The notes under the pieces: generated by a model
The model's database searches: none
What the model was told of the DNA's origin: nothing
What the model saw: the letters and a program-made list of their open reading frames with translations, nothing else
DNA from: Histoplasma ohiense
Lineage: Eukaryota > Ascomycota > Eurotiomycetes > Onygenales > Ajellomycetaceae
DNA length: 64,000 bases
Assembly (NCBI GenBank): GCA_017607445.1
Contig: JAEVHH010000007.1
Location: 992,001 to 1,056,000 of the forward strand
Direction: 5' to 3'
Position numbers and translations under genes: made by a program
Shown: in pieces, positions 24,801 to 33,520 of the stretch
Layout: each line of letters starts with the position of its first letter
How positions within the stretch are numbered: position 1 is the first letter of the stretch

Positions 24801-25220
24801 GCTCCCCACAACGTTGATATTCACGGGTGCGGCATATTCCAGGGTATACTTCGTATCCTTCGCAGGACGGGGCTCTGGAAACGGAACAGAAACGCCTGAT
24901 CGTTTGCGCAGATGCTTCTCCGCCTCCGACACGGTTTTGGGGGGGATATTTGGTATTTTTTCGATGATGCTCTTCAATGTCCGCAGTGGCTTTTCGACTC
25001 GGGCTAGCAGCTTGTCATGATCCGGCCGAAGTTGAGAGAGCAATTCATCCACCTGCAACTTAAAGGCATTGGACTTGAACACTCCACTAGCAAAGGCAAG
25101 CTCAGCGGTTGGAGCATGCGATCGCGACCGACTTTGCGTCCATTTGGCTCCATTTCTGGCAGGTTGTTGAGCTCCATCGCCCACGCTTAGCTTTCTTCGC
25201 TTTGCGGTGATTTCTGCCAT
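21897..25220 (-). CDS. UTP22: U3 snoRNP/SSU processome protein Utp22 (Nrap family)
   Basis: Utp22 is part of the UtpC module of the 90S pre-ribosome in the nucleolus and works in 18S rRNA processing with Rrp7. A single exon of 1107 codons plus stop. The start MAEITAKRRKLSVGDG is preferred to an in-frame ATG 26 codons upstream, whose extension is hydrophobic and atypical. Nrap features are seen through the whole length: NINVVGSFAVRTEIKSK and TIDLAITIP (a degenerate nucleotidyltransferase fold), RFKDGSIVESLVWSD (a second, inactive fold), and the C-terminal half with RLVKKWANSHLLTPH and GRYGFFHGDYYEE-like aromatic segments. Length matches the family (about 1,100-1,240). It is divergent from STR2. 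Confidence 0.94.
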   Translation of the reverse strand: MAEITAKRRKLSVGDGAQQPARNGAKWTQSRSRSHAPTAELAFASGVFKSNAFKLQVDELLSQLRPDHDKLLARVEKPLRTLKSIIEKIPNIPPKTVSEAEKHLRKRSGVSVPFPEPRPAKDTKYTLEYAAPVNINVVGSFAVRTEIKSKLTTIDLAITIPGSLFQKKDYLNYRYFHKRAYYIACIAAGIKDTVEPGFKISWSYQGGDTLRPVILLEPTEGADESFIRSKSRIRILTAIDEDVFPTSVTFPTATNIRKNNADHDQQQDSTQPRDHIATPIYNSAIRSEASVSAFLKLQYAASVKCTAYRDACILGRIWLQQRGFGTSFAQGGFGHCEWATLVALLLEAGGPNGKPLLSPSYSSFQIFKATIQFLCGRNLIQPFVLYADGISKLPPSDVPIFFDGKRGMNILYKMSPWSYSLLRHDALTTLKMLNDPLRDNFNAVFIFKVDDPLCRFDHLISISPQIALSSTLRIRKYQSSVYEVLFKALGDRANLINLSVPDTPDWPVGSGAPPFTKENVPSITLGLLLDAEHSNRIVDHGPSAEDKEASATFQKFWGDKSELRRFKDGSIVESLVWSDRQSDPPIVQQIVAHILKLHLGLDENRITFANYDLGDEYFNGTSALNPTSSFQPYMDAFSSLEKLLQGIDGLPLTLHQLSPASPLLRYTSTQISNSGLVQNSPADVLLQFEGSTRWPDDLTAIQMTKLAFLLKIAELLQDSGEVASCQVGLENENSRLLNTSFLDIVLPNSITFRLRIYHDREQTLLEQQLKKKDLAARQKEELAFALATHRRAFIQAPRHTQAIRILSTRFPLLSPTIRLVKKWANSHLLTPHLREELLELIVCRVFVHPYPWDAPSSIVTGFLRTLHFLSRWDWQLEPLIVDLNQELTWQQLSEAQTRFDAWRNIDPMMNTVTLFAASNLDRDGVTWTQFSKPPRVVAARLSALSKSAMKLVAEKKLDLHAPELFLSPFTDYDFVLWLNSKYAAGSRKKSVFKNLQGLCQGVLDGDMTGFKPAAAFADELTRLYGHAIVFFHGDYYEEAGGGVIAGVWNQQTTKPRTWGLTIGYSTIPSIVEGEEENRTELAPNKTAILNEIATIGGELVEKIQVNR

Positions 25221-25556
25221 GAAGAAGGCCAAACCCGTGAGCAGGTATTGGAATTGAAGTAAACAGAGGCGATGAAAGTAAAGACCGCTGAACCTCAAGC
25301 CCAGCGAAAATGCCTTTGTGGCCTGCCGTCGTTATGGCGGTTCGTGAAATCCCTCCCAAATTCCCCGTCTTCTTGTCGCTGGGATGGTGTTGGAGTCGGT
25401 TTGGAGGCTCCAACTTTTTTTTTTTGAGCAGAATAGCGGCGTATTATACGGTATTGTATTACGGAAATGTGCACAGGTAATATATTACATCGTTACAAAA
25501 TGAGTATGATACTCATAGAACCCTGTTCAAAGAAGATCCCCAAAAGAATTCCAAAA

Positions 25557-25579
25557 ATAATAAATAAATAAATAAATAA
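25557..25579. repeat. (AAAT)n microsatellite
   Basis: About five AAAT units in the promoter region of STR2. No further function is visible. Confidence 0.8.
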
Positions 25580-25692
25580 CTCTTTATTGTGCTTATATGT
25601 GTGTATCTTGTTTCTCATAAGTTCACAAAGTTAACGTGGGTCAATGGACCTAGATGTTTTGGCGGCGTAATCTATATATGAGGGACCCGCGC

Positions 25693-25698
25693 TGACTC
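25693..25698 (+). promoter_or_regulatory. Candidate CpcA/Gcn4 core site upstream of STR2
   Basis: TGACTC, followed by T rather than the consensus A, lies 216 bp upstream of the STR2 start. Cross-pathway control of methionine genes by Gcn4-type factors is well known; that this site is used is an inference. Confidence 0.3.
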
Positions 25699-25908
25699 TT
25701 TCTTATCAATCTCTGCACTTTTTGCCCCTCACTCACTTTTGAATATCATTTTTTCTTTTCCCACTCTTCAGCAACGAGTACAGTGCAATCCGGTGGTGGT
25801 TCGTACAGAATAGTACTTGCGACAATGCCTGCTGTATGCTTTTGAATTTCCCCTTGAATCGAAGCGCCTTTGTTCCCGCCTTCTGCGCTGCTTTCTGATC
25901 GTCCGGGG

Positions 25909-28243
25909 ATGGTAAATCAACTACCAGTGGGAGGACCTGTCCCTCCAGAAACTGACCATGTATGTTCGCATAAAGAATAAGTGAAATTACATTCAATTTT
26001 GTAATGTTATTTAGAAGGCTTTCAGCCATGGATTCTGCTCTCTTGGTTGGTATACGAACGCGAAGAACCCCTGGAAAGTGGAACGAGACAAATAAAATAA
26101 TTCGCTTTGTCGCATCATCTACCCTCATTATCTTCTCAGTATCCAAATCGCCTTTCCAGATATATACTAACATAGCGGATATAGGCTGTGAGTGTCTCCC
26201 TCCCGACATGGGGAGCCAACATTGGGTATGAAAAGGGCGAAAAATGGGTAATAGATGCCATGACCAATGGCTACCCACGCTTCTTCATCCACAAGAGCAT
26301 CCGGGCGCTGGTGGCAGAAGTTGTCCGCCGCTTCGGTACGCCCGGGGAGGATTCGGCCACATTGTTCCCGTCTCGTAAGACTGCAGACAGGTGTTACCAG
26401 TTCATGACGTCGCGACTACCAGCTGAGGAAGCACGAAAGCTTCGCGTTATTAGCCTTCTGCCGCCACGGAGACAGCAGCAGCAGAAGCAGCCGCTCTCAG
26501 ATGAGGGTGACGGTGGTAAAGCAAATCCGAATATCGCATCGTCTCTGTTTTGCGTTTTTTATCCATCCGCACAAAGCAGCGTTGCAAAGGAGGTATGGCA
26601 ACACACGGGTGATGGGATATCAAGCCGCCGAAGTGAATTCTGTCTGAAGGCCTTGGAAGATGGATATTTAATCGAAGAGAGTCGGCTGCTGCAGCGGGAC
26701 GAGCCTACAACTCAATGGCCGCACAAGGGGCCGAAGCGGTATCAACGAAATGGGTCTCTAGGGAGCATCAGCAAGGACTTGACATCAACGCAGCCACAAC
26801 ATCTACTGCAGAAAAGCGAAATCCCCTCTTCGATGGAGTTTGACCAATTCATTGAAGAGCGGTTTGGCCGTAACTTGAACCTGGCACATGCCAATAATGC
26901 CAAGCTCGCGGTTCGGAGGCGGATTGCTGGCTCATTGACTTGCAATGGTGAGCTCAGCGAAGCACTGAAATCTGCATCATCGGATGGGCGGATTTCCGGG
27001 TTGGCAGAAGAACACGTCTTCCTCTTTCCCTCGGGCATGAGTGCGATCTTCAACACCCATCGCATGCTAATGGCTGCTCGGGGCCCGATGAAGAGTATAT
27101 GCTTCGGCTTCCCTTATGTAGATACGCTGAAGATATTACAGAAATGGGGCCCTGGTGTTCAGTTTTATGGGCATGCATCGTCTGAAGAGCTAGATGATCT
27201 TCAAAAACGGTTGGAGTCAGGGGAACGATTCCTAGCGCTCTTCACCGAATTCCCTGGGAATCCCCTACTGAAGGCTCCAGATCTCGAACGTATTCGAGAC
27301 CTAGCGACGAAATATGACTTCGCCGTGGTGGTGGATGAATCTGTTGGTAACTTTATCAATGTCAACGTTCTCCCATATGCCGATGTGGTCGTGAGCAGTT
27401 TGACGAAAGTTTTCAGTGGAGACAGCAATGTTATGGGCGGCAGTGCGGTGTTTAATCCGCACGGGCAATATTATCAGAAGCTGAAGGCGGTGCTTGAGAC
27501 GGAGTACGAAGATAATTATTGGGGAGAAGATGCCATTTTCCTCGAGCGAAACAGCAGGGATTTCGTATCGAGGATTGAGCGTATTAACGCTGCTACTGAG
27601 GAGATCACCGCACAGTTAAAAGCGTCGCCTTTGAGTAAGTATCGCTTTGAAAGGCCTCAGGATTTGACACAGGATATACAAAACTAGGAGCACAGGACTA
27701 ATAAGCATTTTAACAGTCAAGGACCTTTACTACCCAAAATACAGCCCAACTCGACCTTGGTACGATAAATGCAAGAACCCAAACGGAGGGTATGGGGGTC
27801 TATTCTCTATAACCTTCCACTCAAAAGAGCAGGCGGTTGCCTTCTACGACTCCTTTGAAGTCATGAAGGGCCCCAGTTTAGGCACGAATTTTACACTTAG
27901 GTATTCCCCCCCTCCTAGAAAGCGTACCCCTAGATAAGATATCCACTAACATAAAGGTGCCTCTGGAAAAAAGCTCTCCCTACGTGATCCTAGCTCATTA
28001 TGAGGAATTGGAATGGGTGAGTCGCTTAGTATTCTCCATTTACTACCCCAATATATATATATATATATATTTTCATGCCAAAGGGGTAAAATCCACTCAC
28101 ATATAATCTCCCAGGCAAACTCACTAGGCGTCCCTACAGAGTTGATAAGAACGAGCGTCGGACTTGAGGATCCTGTGGACCTTCAGGCTCGCGTCGACCG
28201 TGCCCTTGCAGCGGCCGCGAAGGTCTCGAATAAAAACGTTTGA
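25909..28243 (+). CDS. STR2: Cystathionine gamma-synthase (PLP-dependent, Str2 type)
   Basis: Joins cysteine to an activated homoserine to make cystathionine, the forward transsulfuration step towards methionine. Five exons, 25909-25959, 26185-27634, 27717-27900, 27974-28016 and 28115-28243, give 618 codons plus stop. The 17-codon first exon (MVNQLPVGGPVPPETDH) joins AVSVSLPTWGANIGYEKGEKW, exactly the fungal Str2 N-terminus, so the long frame opening at 26188 (a GTG) is not the true start. An N-terminal fungal-specific region (residues 18 to about 250) precedes the PLP domain. The predicted Schiff-base lysine is K425 in SSLTKVFSGDSN, and FPSGMSAIF holds cofactor-phosphate residues. The C-terminal end is EDPVDLQARVDRAL. 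The fourth exon is only 43 bp; its acceptor (AAAAAAG) is unusual but needed for frame. Confidence 0.93.
28050..28070. repeat. (AT)n microsatellite in STR2 intron 4
   Basis: About ten AT units between donor GTGAGT and acceptor CCCAG of the last STR2 intron. Likely length-polymorphic. Confidence 0.85.
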
Positions 28244-29558
28244 TATTTCTCCTAGATTGGAGGGCTGGCCCTCGGGAAACTCCAGGCGAGGGGAGCCTTC
28301 TCGGTGCATCTTAAAGGAAGGAAGGGATCTTGAGACCTACAGAGTGGTAGATGAAATGGGAGATTTCACCTCCTTATTCCTATTCTATCGCGTTGGAAAC
28401 GCGCTTCCCCGGAAACGGAGTTGTCAGTTACGATGGGGTATCGGTTCTGCGTGGTATATTTCCCTGATAAAAAACTTTTTATTTGAGCCTTTGGCTTGTT
28501 TAGTTTTGTGTGAAAGTGAAGGGTATCCACATACGCGACCGTTTTCTTAGGAAAAATGGAAAGTTGATGGAAACCCAACTCAATTTGTATGGATGGTGCA
28601 TCATAGGTCGAGTTGTGAGAATTTTTCTTCGTTGCTTTATTGCCTCGCCTTCATTTTTCCACGGCCAATACTTAGCCAGGGAATTTGGAAATGGGAAAGA
28701 AGGGATACCAAATAATACAATACAATTTCCCATTTTAGAGAGTTTAAAATTTGGGAAGGGGGGAAAGAGGGAAAGAGGGGGGGGGATGGGTATATAATTT
28801 CAACAATTATCGGATATGACAATATAAACATCCAGTCATCGACCCGAGATTTACCCTAAAAGACGTGACTTTCAATCTATGAAATGCGAGGAGTAGTGGT
28901 GGGTGAACTGATAATGTATATCGACAGATAGATAGATAGATAGATAGATAATAGAAAACAGACCGCTGTTCAATTTAGCCAGCCAACTTGAACATAATTC
29001 CTATAAGGATGGGATTTGAATTATACGGTCTTCCGGTAGAGTGGCGTACGCAAGGATTTCTCCTAGGGGAATCAGAAAAGAGGAGCAAGGGAAACGAAAT
29101 AAAAATATTTCGGAAGCGGACATTGAGTGAAAACGCAAATGTCAAACCACAAGAAATAAATAGCTCGAAGGGACCAAGCTAGAACTAAAGACAAACAGAT
29201 CATTCATGAAAATTAAAAGAAAAAGAAAAAAGGAAAAGAAAGAAAAAAAGAAACTGAATGAGTCCTCCCAAAATGTTCTGTTATATCAAAAATGTTATGG
29301 GAAACATTACAGCAAAACACGAGTTACGAACTTCCCGAAACGCAAATCCTCAGAATTGAAAAGTACGAAACAACACCCATCTACCCCCTCTTTGATTAAA
29401 ATGGACTAGTCAAACGGAGAGTATAGCATTAGGAAAAAAGAAGTAACGATGAGAGACGAAGCAATGGAAAAAAGGAACAGAAAAATACAAAACAAAAATA
29501 CAAAACGAAAATACAAAGGAGTATCGAACCTCTTCCAAGAGTGGGTGGATGACTATGA
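28244..29558. other. Convergent 3' region, AT-rich
   Basis: About 1.3 kb between the STR2 stop and the stop of the Ser/Pro-rich gene. It carries purine-rich low-complexity sequence (29200-29260, 29400-29520), a GATA repeat and a poly-G patch at 28778-28788. No gene recognised. Confidence 0.5.
28925..28950. repeat. (GATA)n microsatellite
   Basis: Six or more GATA units in the gap between STR2 and the next gene. Confidence 0.85.
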
Positions 29559-30737
29559 CTATTTGAAAGGGCGATCATATGTCCCATCATCATTTCCAAC
29601 AGCGCTCATGGGTTGACTGCGGAATCCACCAAAATCGCCGGAGCCAGTCCGCCGGAGGGCCTGCCGCATGGTTTCGACACTTAACTCACCCCCAAAGGTG
29701 CCTGGAGGGGGGCTATGGCCGCAGAGCCGGGGGCTCCCGGCAACTCGGGTCCCGCAATTGGGGGAGTTGTCCAAACCCTTTGTAGAAGGCGATACGCTTG
29801 TTGGCGGTGACGTACCGAAGCCATGGGACGAGACCGGAGAGCGTATTGGGGATGGAGAGCGATTCTGCGTGGCGAACAATGCGGCGTTGGTCGACAGACC
29901 TGCCATGTACATAGAATCGCGGTTTGAGGCATGGTCTGTTTCGGCATGTTCGCCGTTGACGACGTCAGCGAATGATACGAAACTTAGGCGCTGGACGTCG
30001 GATGAGTCCAAGGCGCCGTAGTTTGAAACCGAATCTTCTACGTCTGGGGGTATATGTGGGTTGAGATCGTCATGCCAAGACGACGTCATCGAGTGTTCAA
30101 GTTGGCCACCTGTCACGCTGAGTGACGCTGGCTGGTGGAAGTTATGGGTAATGATTTCGACGGAGTCTGGATCAAGATGCTTGTCGGTTAAAGCAGCAGA
30201 TGAGGCACCAAGGATAGGGGGGATATGGTTTTCTGTCATGATATGTGAGGGTATAGATGGTGAGGCTTGCGCTGGAGCAAAATCTTCCTGGACATTCCGT
30301 TCGAAAATTTGCGAGGAAGCAGGGGAGTGCAGGCGCGGAGAAGCAGAACGAAATCCGCGATTAGGAGATGACGGAGATATATAGGGATTTCTAGCACGAT
30401 GTGGAGATGCGGATGGTCGAGTCGAGTGGAGAGAATTAAGAGGGGAGACAGGTCTCATGGTGGTTATGGGGTTAGGGATGTTGGATGGGCGTTGTTGCGA
30501 TTCACTCTTCTCAGCTGCGCCTGATTCAGGGTTCTTCTTTGGTTTGAGTCTCCATTCCTTATTCTCTTTGTTGTTCATTGCGTCCACCTTGTCCTCCTCT
30601 GCCGGGATAATATTTGGTTGGGGAAGTCGTGGTAGCGCTTGTTGTGGTTCAGATACGGATAGAGCCAAAGTTACTGGCAACTCATTGACAGGAGTTGTAT
30701 CTGAGGTTTTGTCGGTTGATTGATTTGCTGCAGCCAT
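29559..30737 (-). CDS. Uncharacterised Ser/Pro-rich protein
   Basis: One exon of 392 codons plus stop. No enzyme domain, signal peptide or membrane helix is visible. The N-terminal third is charged and low-complexity. Residues about 90-165 carry many SP/S-x-R phosphosite-like motifs (RPVSPLNS, SASPHRARNPYIS, SPRLHSP). The middle holds a more ordered patch, RLSFVSFADVVNGEHAE, and the C-terminus has LSVETMRQALRRTGSGD. Those two segments look like conserved motifs of a fungal family I cannot name. The predicted disorder and phosphosites suggest a kinase-regulated adaptor, but that is inference. It is divergent from MRPL20 over 1.27 kb. Confidence 0.7.
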   Translation of the reverse strand: MAAANQSTDKTSDTTPVNELPVTLALSVSEPQQALPRLPQPNIIPAEEDKVDAMNNKENKEWRLKPKKNPESGAAEKSESQQRPSNIPNPITTMRPVSPLNSLHSTRPSASPHRARNPYISPSSPNRGFRSASPRLHSPASSQIFERNVQEDFAPAQASPSIPSHIMTENHIPPILGASSAALTDKHLDPDSVEIITHNFHQPASLSVTGGQLEHSMTSSWHDDLNPHIPPDVEDSVSNYGALDSSDVQRLSFVSFADVVNGEHAETDHASNRDSMYMAGLSTNAALFATQNRSPSPIRSPVSSHGFGTSPPTSVSPSTKGLDNSPNCGTRVAGSPRLCGHSPPPGTFGGELSVETMRQALRRTGSGDFGGFRSQPMSAVGNDDGTYDRPFK

Positions 30738-32008
30738 GACTGCTTAAAGGATAGAAGTAATGGAATAGTCGAGACACAATAGTGGTGTGCAGAGTAAGGA
30801 ACTCTCGCAAATAGAGACCCAACGACTTTGCGCAAAGGGGAAACTTCTCTAGAAAAAATGTTTCGGATTGGGGGGCTTAAGAAACACAAGTATGGATAGT
30901 TCCCCACTTCAGTGGCAGACCAAAAGGGAGAGAGAGCTTGTCTGTGTGCCGTGTGTGTATTCGAAGAAACGAGATCGAAAGGGGTGGTGTGGTTGATAAG
31001 GGAATACGATGGAATAGATGGATGTTGTCTACTGGCAGAGAGATATTTGAGAAGTGCAAAAAGCCGCAGCTGGTGGCTTGGACAACGCTGGGGGGGAGAG
31101 TTGCAATATGTATGGAGTAGTTGGTGAGAATAATGAGAGTCAGACTCAGCAGCGAAGGCGTTGGGGCCTTGGTGTCAAGTGGATCAACGACGTCATGCTG
31201 GGAAAAAGGGGTAATATTGAATGGAGTATGGCGGATGCAGGAGAAAACCGACGAAGGATATTGAGGAAAGGGATGGGGCGGATATAGAGGAGGCGCAGTC
31301 GGAGAATGAAGAGGATGAAGAGGATGAAGGGGACGAGGAAGACGTAGAAGAGGTTGAGCCGGAGCTGGAGATGAAGTTGAGCGTTGAAGCGAAATGATGA
31401 GGCTGAGGATGGTGAGGACTCGTGGGGTGCGTGTGCGGTACGTGTACGGCACGCGTGTATTATTACACGCCCCAGGAGACCGAAGGGGCTGCTGTATTGT
31501 AACGTTATTTCTGGCAGCTCGCCGTATTTCTCCATGAAGGCGGCGGAATAATGTCTTCTCACAATATGATCGCGTAAAAATGCACACCAATTGTAACGGG
31601 CATCTAGATAGGGATCCGTAATTAAGCCCAATATCTATTCATATTATCGTCCCTAGGAAAGCTATCTCAAGAGTTACAGCTCGTAATATGGATCCGTGCC
31701 CTTCTCACATGATCGATATCCCAATCCGGCTAAGCGTCTGTACAATTTCTTCGTTGTCAATTTCTCTTCCGCAAGTCGATTTGGTCTTTTGACTCGTTGT
31801 CTCTGTGACCGTCTCAACACCCTTTCGTATCCCAATCTCCTCTGCTGGCCTCTTACTCTGTCGGACTCTGCCATGTCTCCTAGATGCTGATCGTTGTTCC
31901 CTTGAGGATTTCCCTATCGGCAAGCAGCCAATCCAGAATCCCTGGGTCTTCCTAGAATTCCTTCCGGCAAACATACCTTTTTTACATATCTTTCCATCCT
32001 CTTTTACA
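30738..32008. promoter_or_regulatory. Long divergent promoter region
   Basis: About 1.27 kb between the Ser/Pro-rich gene (leftward) and MRPL20 (rightward). Open frames on the minus strand up to 237 codons (30877-31590) are Leu/Pro/Ser-rich and low-complexity; the opposite strand is purine-rich (GAGGAAGA). I read this as a long leader or promoter, not a gene. Confidence 0.45.
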
Positions 32009-32635
32009 ATGGCTTGTCCCGTCACGTATTCCCGGCGCAATATCTTGATTCTGCCATTCTTACTTCCATCGTGGTCGGAATCAGCTGCTTCAACCGTTGT
32101 ATGCCGGAGATACCAGTCAACTTTCCGTCGTCTGAAGCAACGCCTACGAGTGAAACCTGATGCCTCATTCAGCCCTCTCTCTGCTAATTCGCCCGAGCGA
32201 ATTATCTACAATCCTCCCTCCAGTGCCCCTTCAGTATACCACACCCCTACCAAATTCCTCCCACCAGATGACGTCCGCCGGAAACTGCGCGCCTCTTCGT
32301 TCCCTGGAGACCCACAGCAACAACAGCAAAAACACTCACAACTCCCACCGGTCTTTCGACAAAAAAGCCAAGCCAAAACCATCTTGGGTGAGCAGGAGAT
32401 AGCAGAAATGCGCCAGCTACGGCTAGAAGACCCCATGAAGTGGAGCAGATATGCGCTGGCTCAGAAATTCGGATGCAGCACCCATTTCGTTATGCAGGTG
32501 TGCGATGCTGGTCCGCAGAAGAAGGCTATCCAGCAGCAGGTCCTTGAAGCTATCAAATCGCGCTGGGGCAAGAAGCGGACGATTGCTAGGGAGGATAGAC
32601 AGCTCCGGAAAGAGTTATGGGCAACGGATCAATAA
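32009..32635 (+). CDS. MRPL20: Mitochondrial large-subunit ribosomal protein Mrpl20 (mL58)
   Basis: Structural protein of the mitochondrial large ribosomal subunit, specific to fungi. One exon of 208 codons plus stop, starting at MACPVTYSRR with an A at -3. The N-terminus is rich in Arg, Ser and hydrophobic residues and lacks acidic residues for the first 20, as expected for a mitochondrial presequence. The family core is the segment TPTKFLPPDDVRRKL, then MRQLRLEDPMKWSRYALAQKFGCS (a helix-turn-helix-like region) and the basic C-terminal RWGKKRTIAREDRQLRKELW. In-frame codons upstream of 32009 are open but unlike the family. Confidence 0.88.
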   Translation: MACPVTYSRRNILILPFLLPSWSESAASTVVCRRYQSTFRRLKQRLRVKPDASFSPLSANSPERIIYNPPSSAPSVYHTPTKFLPPDDVRRKLRASSFPGDPQQQQQKHSQLPPVFRQKSQAKTILGEQEIAEMRQLRLEDPMKWSRYALAQKFGCSTHFVMQVCDAGPQKKAIQQQVLEAIKSRWGKKRTIAREDRQLRKELWATDQ

Positions 32636-33520
32636 TCTATTTATTCGGGTCGCTATATACCTTAGCTAGGTCGGCCTCATCGGGAGTTATTATTTGTGGA
32701 GGTCGCAGCTACTGTTTGGAGTGGAGATTGAGAGATTTAATGTCGAAGGAGGGCGAGAGGACACAACTCTGCTCTCCATAACTTCTGTATACTGGGTGGT
32801 TGCGGGTGATGAGGAGAAGGACGAGTAGGACGAGGGAATGGTCTCATTGTAGAGCTGATCACTGTCCCATTTTCTTTCCCCTCGTCCATTTCCGTTCCTA
32901 ACTTTTACTGTTAGATTTCCTGTATTTTTTCCCTTATGTTTCTGTACAGCATAAATGTATAAATATAGAACACTCCAAAAAGCTTAATATTTCGCTCCAA
33001 ACAGACGCGGATATCCTTAGATTGTAATCACGATGATATCAAGAAAAAGAAAAACATAAATAAATCAACCCCATGCTGACGCTACTCGCAGCACGAAACG
33101 AGCTATTCAGAAAAGACAACTATTATCAAATCTGGCAGAGAAAAGTGGAAGATAGACAATACCGATGCAACCTCGTTTTTCTCGCCGTCAGCAATCGGAC
33201 GTCCTCGTCTCCTGACCTTGCCGCATCTACCCAGAACCCCCCGCCAAATGCTCCCCGCTTCGCTTCCCCTCAGTCGCATCGCAGCATCGCTCCCTGCCAT
33301 CAAACACGGTACGGCGCTTTTGATCATTCCTCCATTGCGCCACGCTCCGAGGTATTTCAGTGCTCATAGGTTCTTTTCCTTCTCTTCACCTTCATCCTCT
33401 TTCTCAACTTTCGTCACAACAAGCCCCTCCAGTTGTCGTACCGTCAACGGTCAACAACCTGCTTCGCTCACCGCAAGAATCCACAAGAGAGCCTTCTACG
33501 CAAATATCGACGATCCCAAG
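32636..33520. other. Intergenic MRPL20-DUG1
   Basis: About 885 bp. The left part is MRPL20 3' flank. From 33218 the frame is open and continuous with DUG1; it may be 5' UTR or coding for a longer isoform. Confidence 0.5.

Larger units (their letters stand above)
25221..25908. promoter_or_regulatory. Divergent promoter region UTP22/STR2
   Basis: About 690 bp. It contains an AAAT microsatellite (25557-25579) and the hexamer TGACTC at 25693, the core of the Gcn4/CpcA target that drives amino-acid biosynthesis genes. The flanking base departs from the full TGACTCA, so the site is a candidate only. Confidence 0.45.

Noticed and set aside
26188..27687. A 499-codon gene starting at 26188
   Set aside because: It opens with GTG, runs past the splice donor at 27635 and is exon 2 of STR2; the true start is at 25909.
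30877..31590. Minus-strand frame of 237 codons in the divergent promoter
   Set aside because: Leu/Pro/Ser low-complexity translation of a pyrimidine-rich strand, no family resemblance, overlapping frames on both strands.
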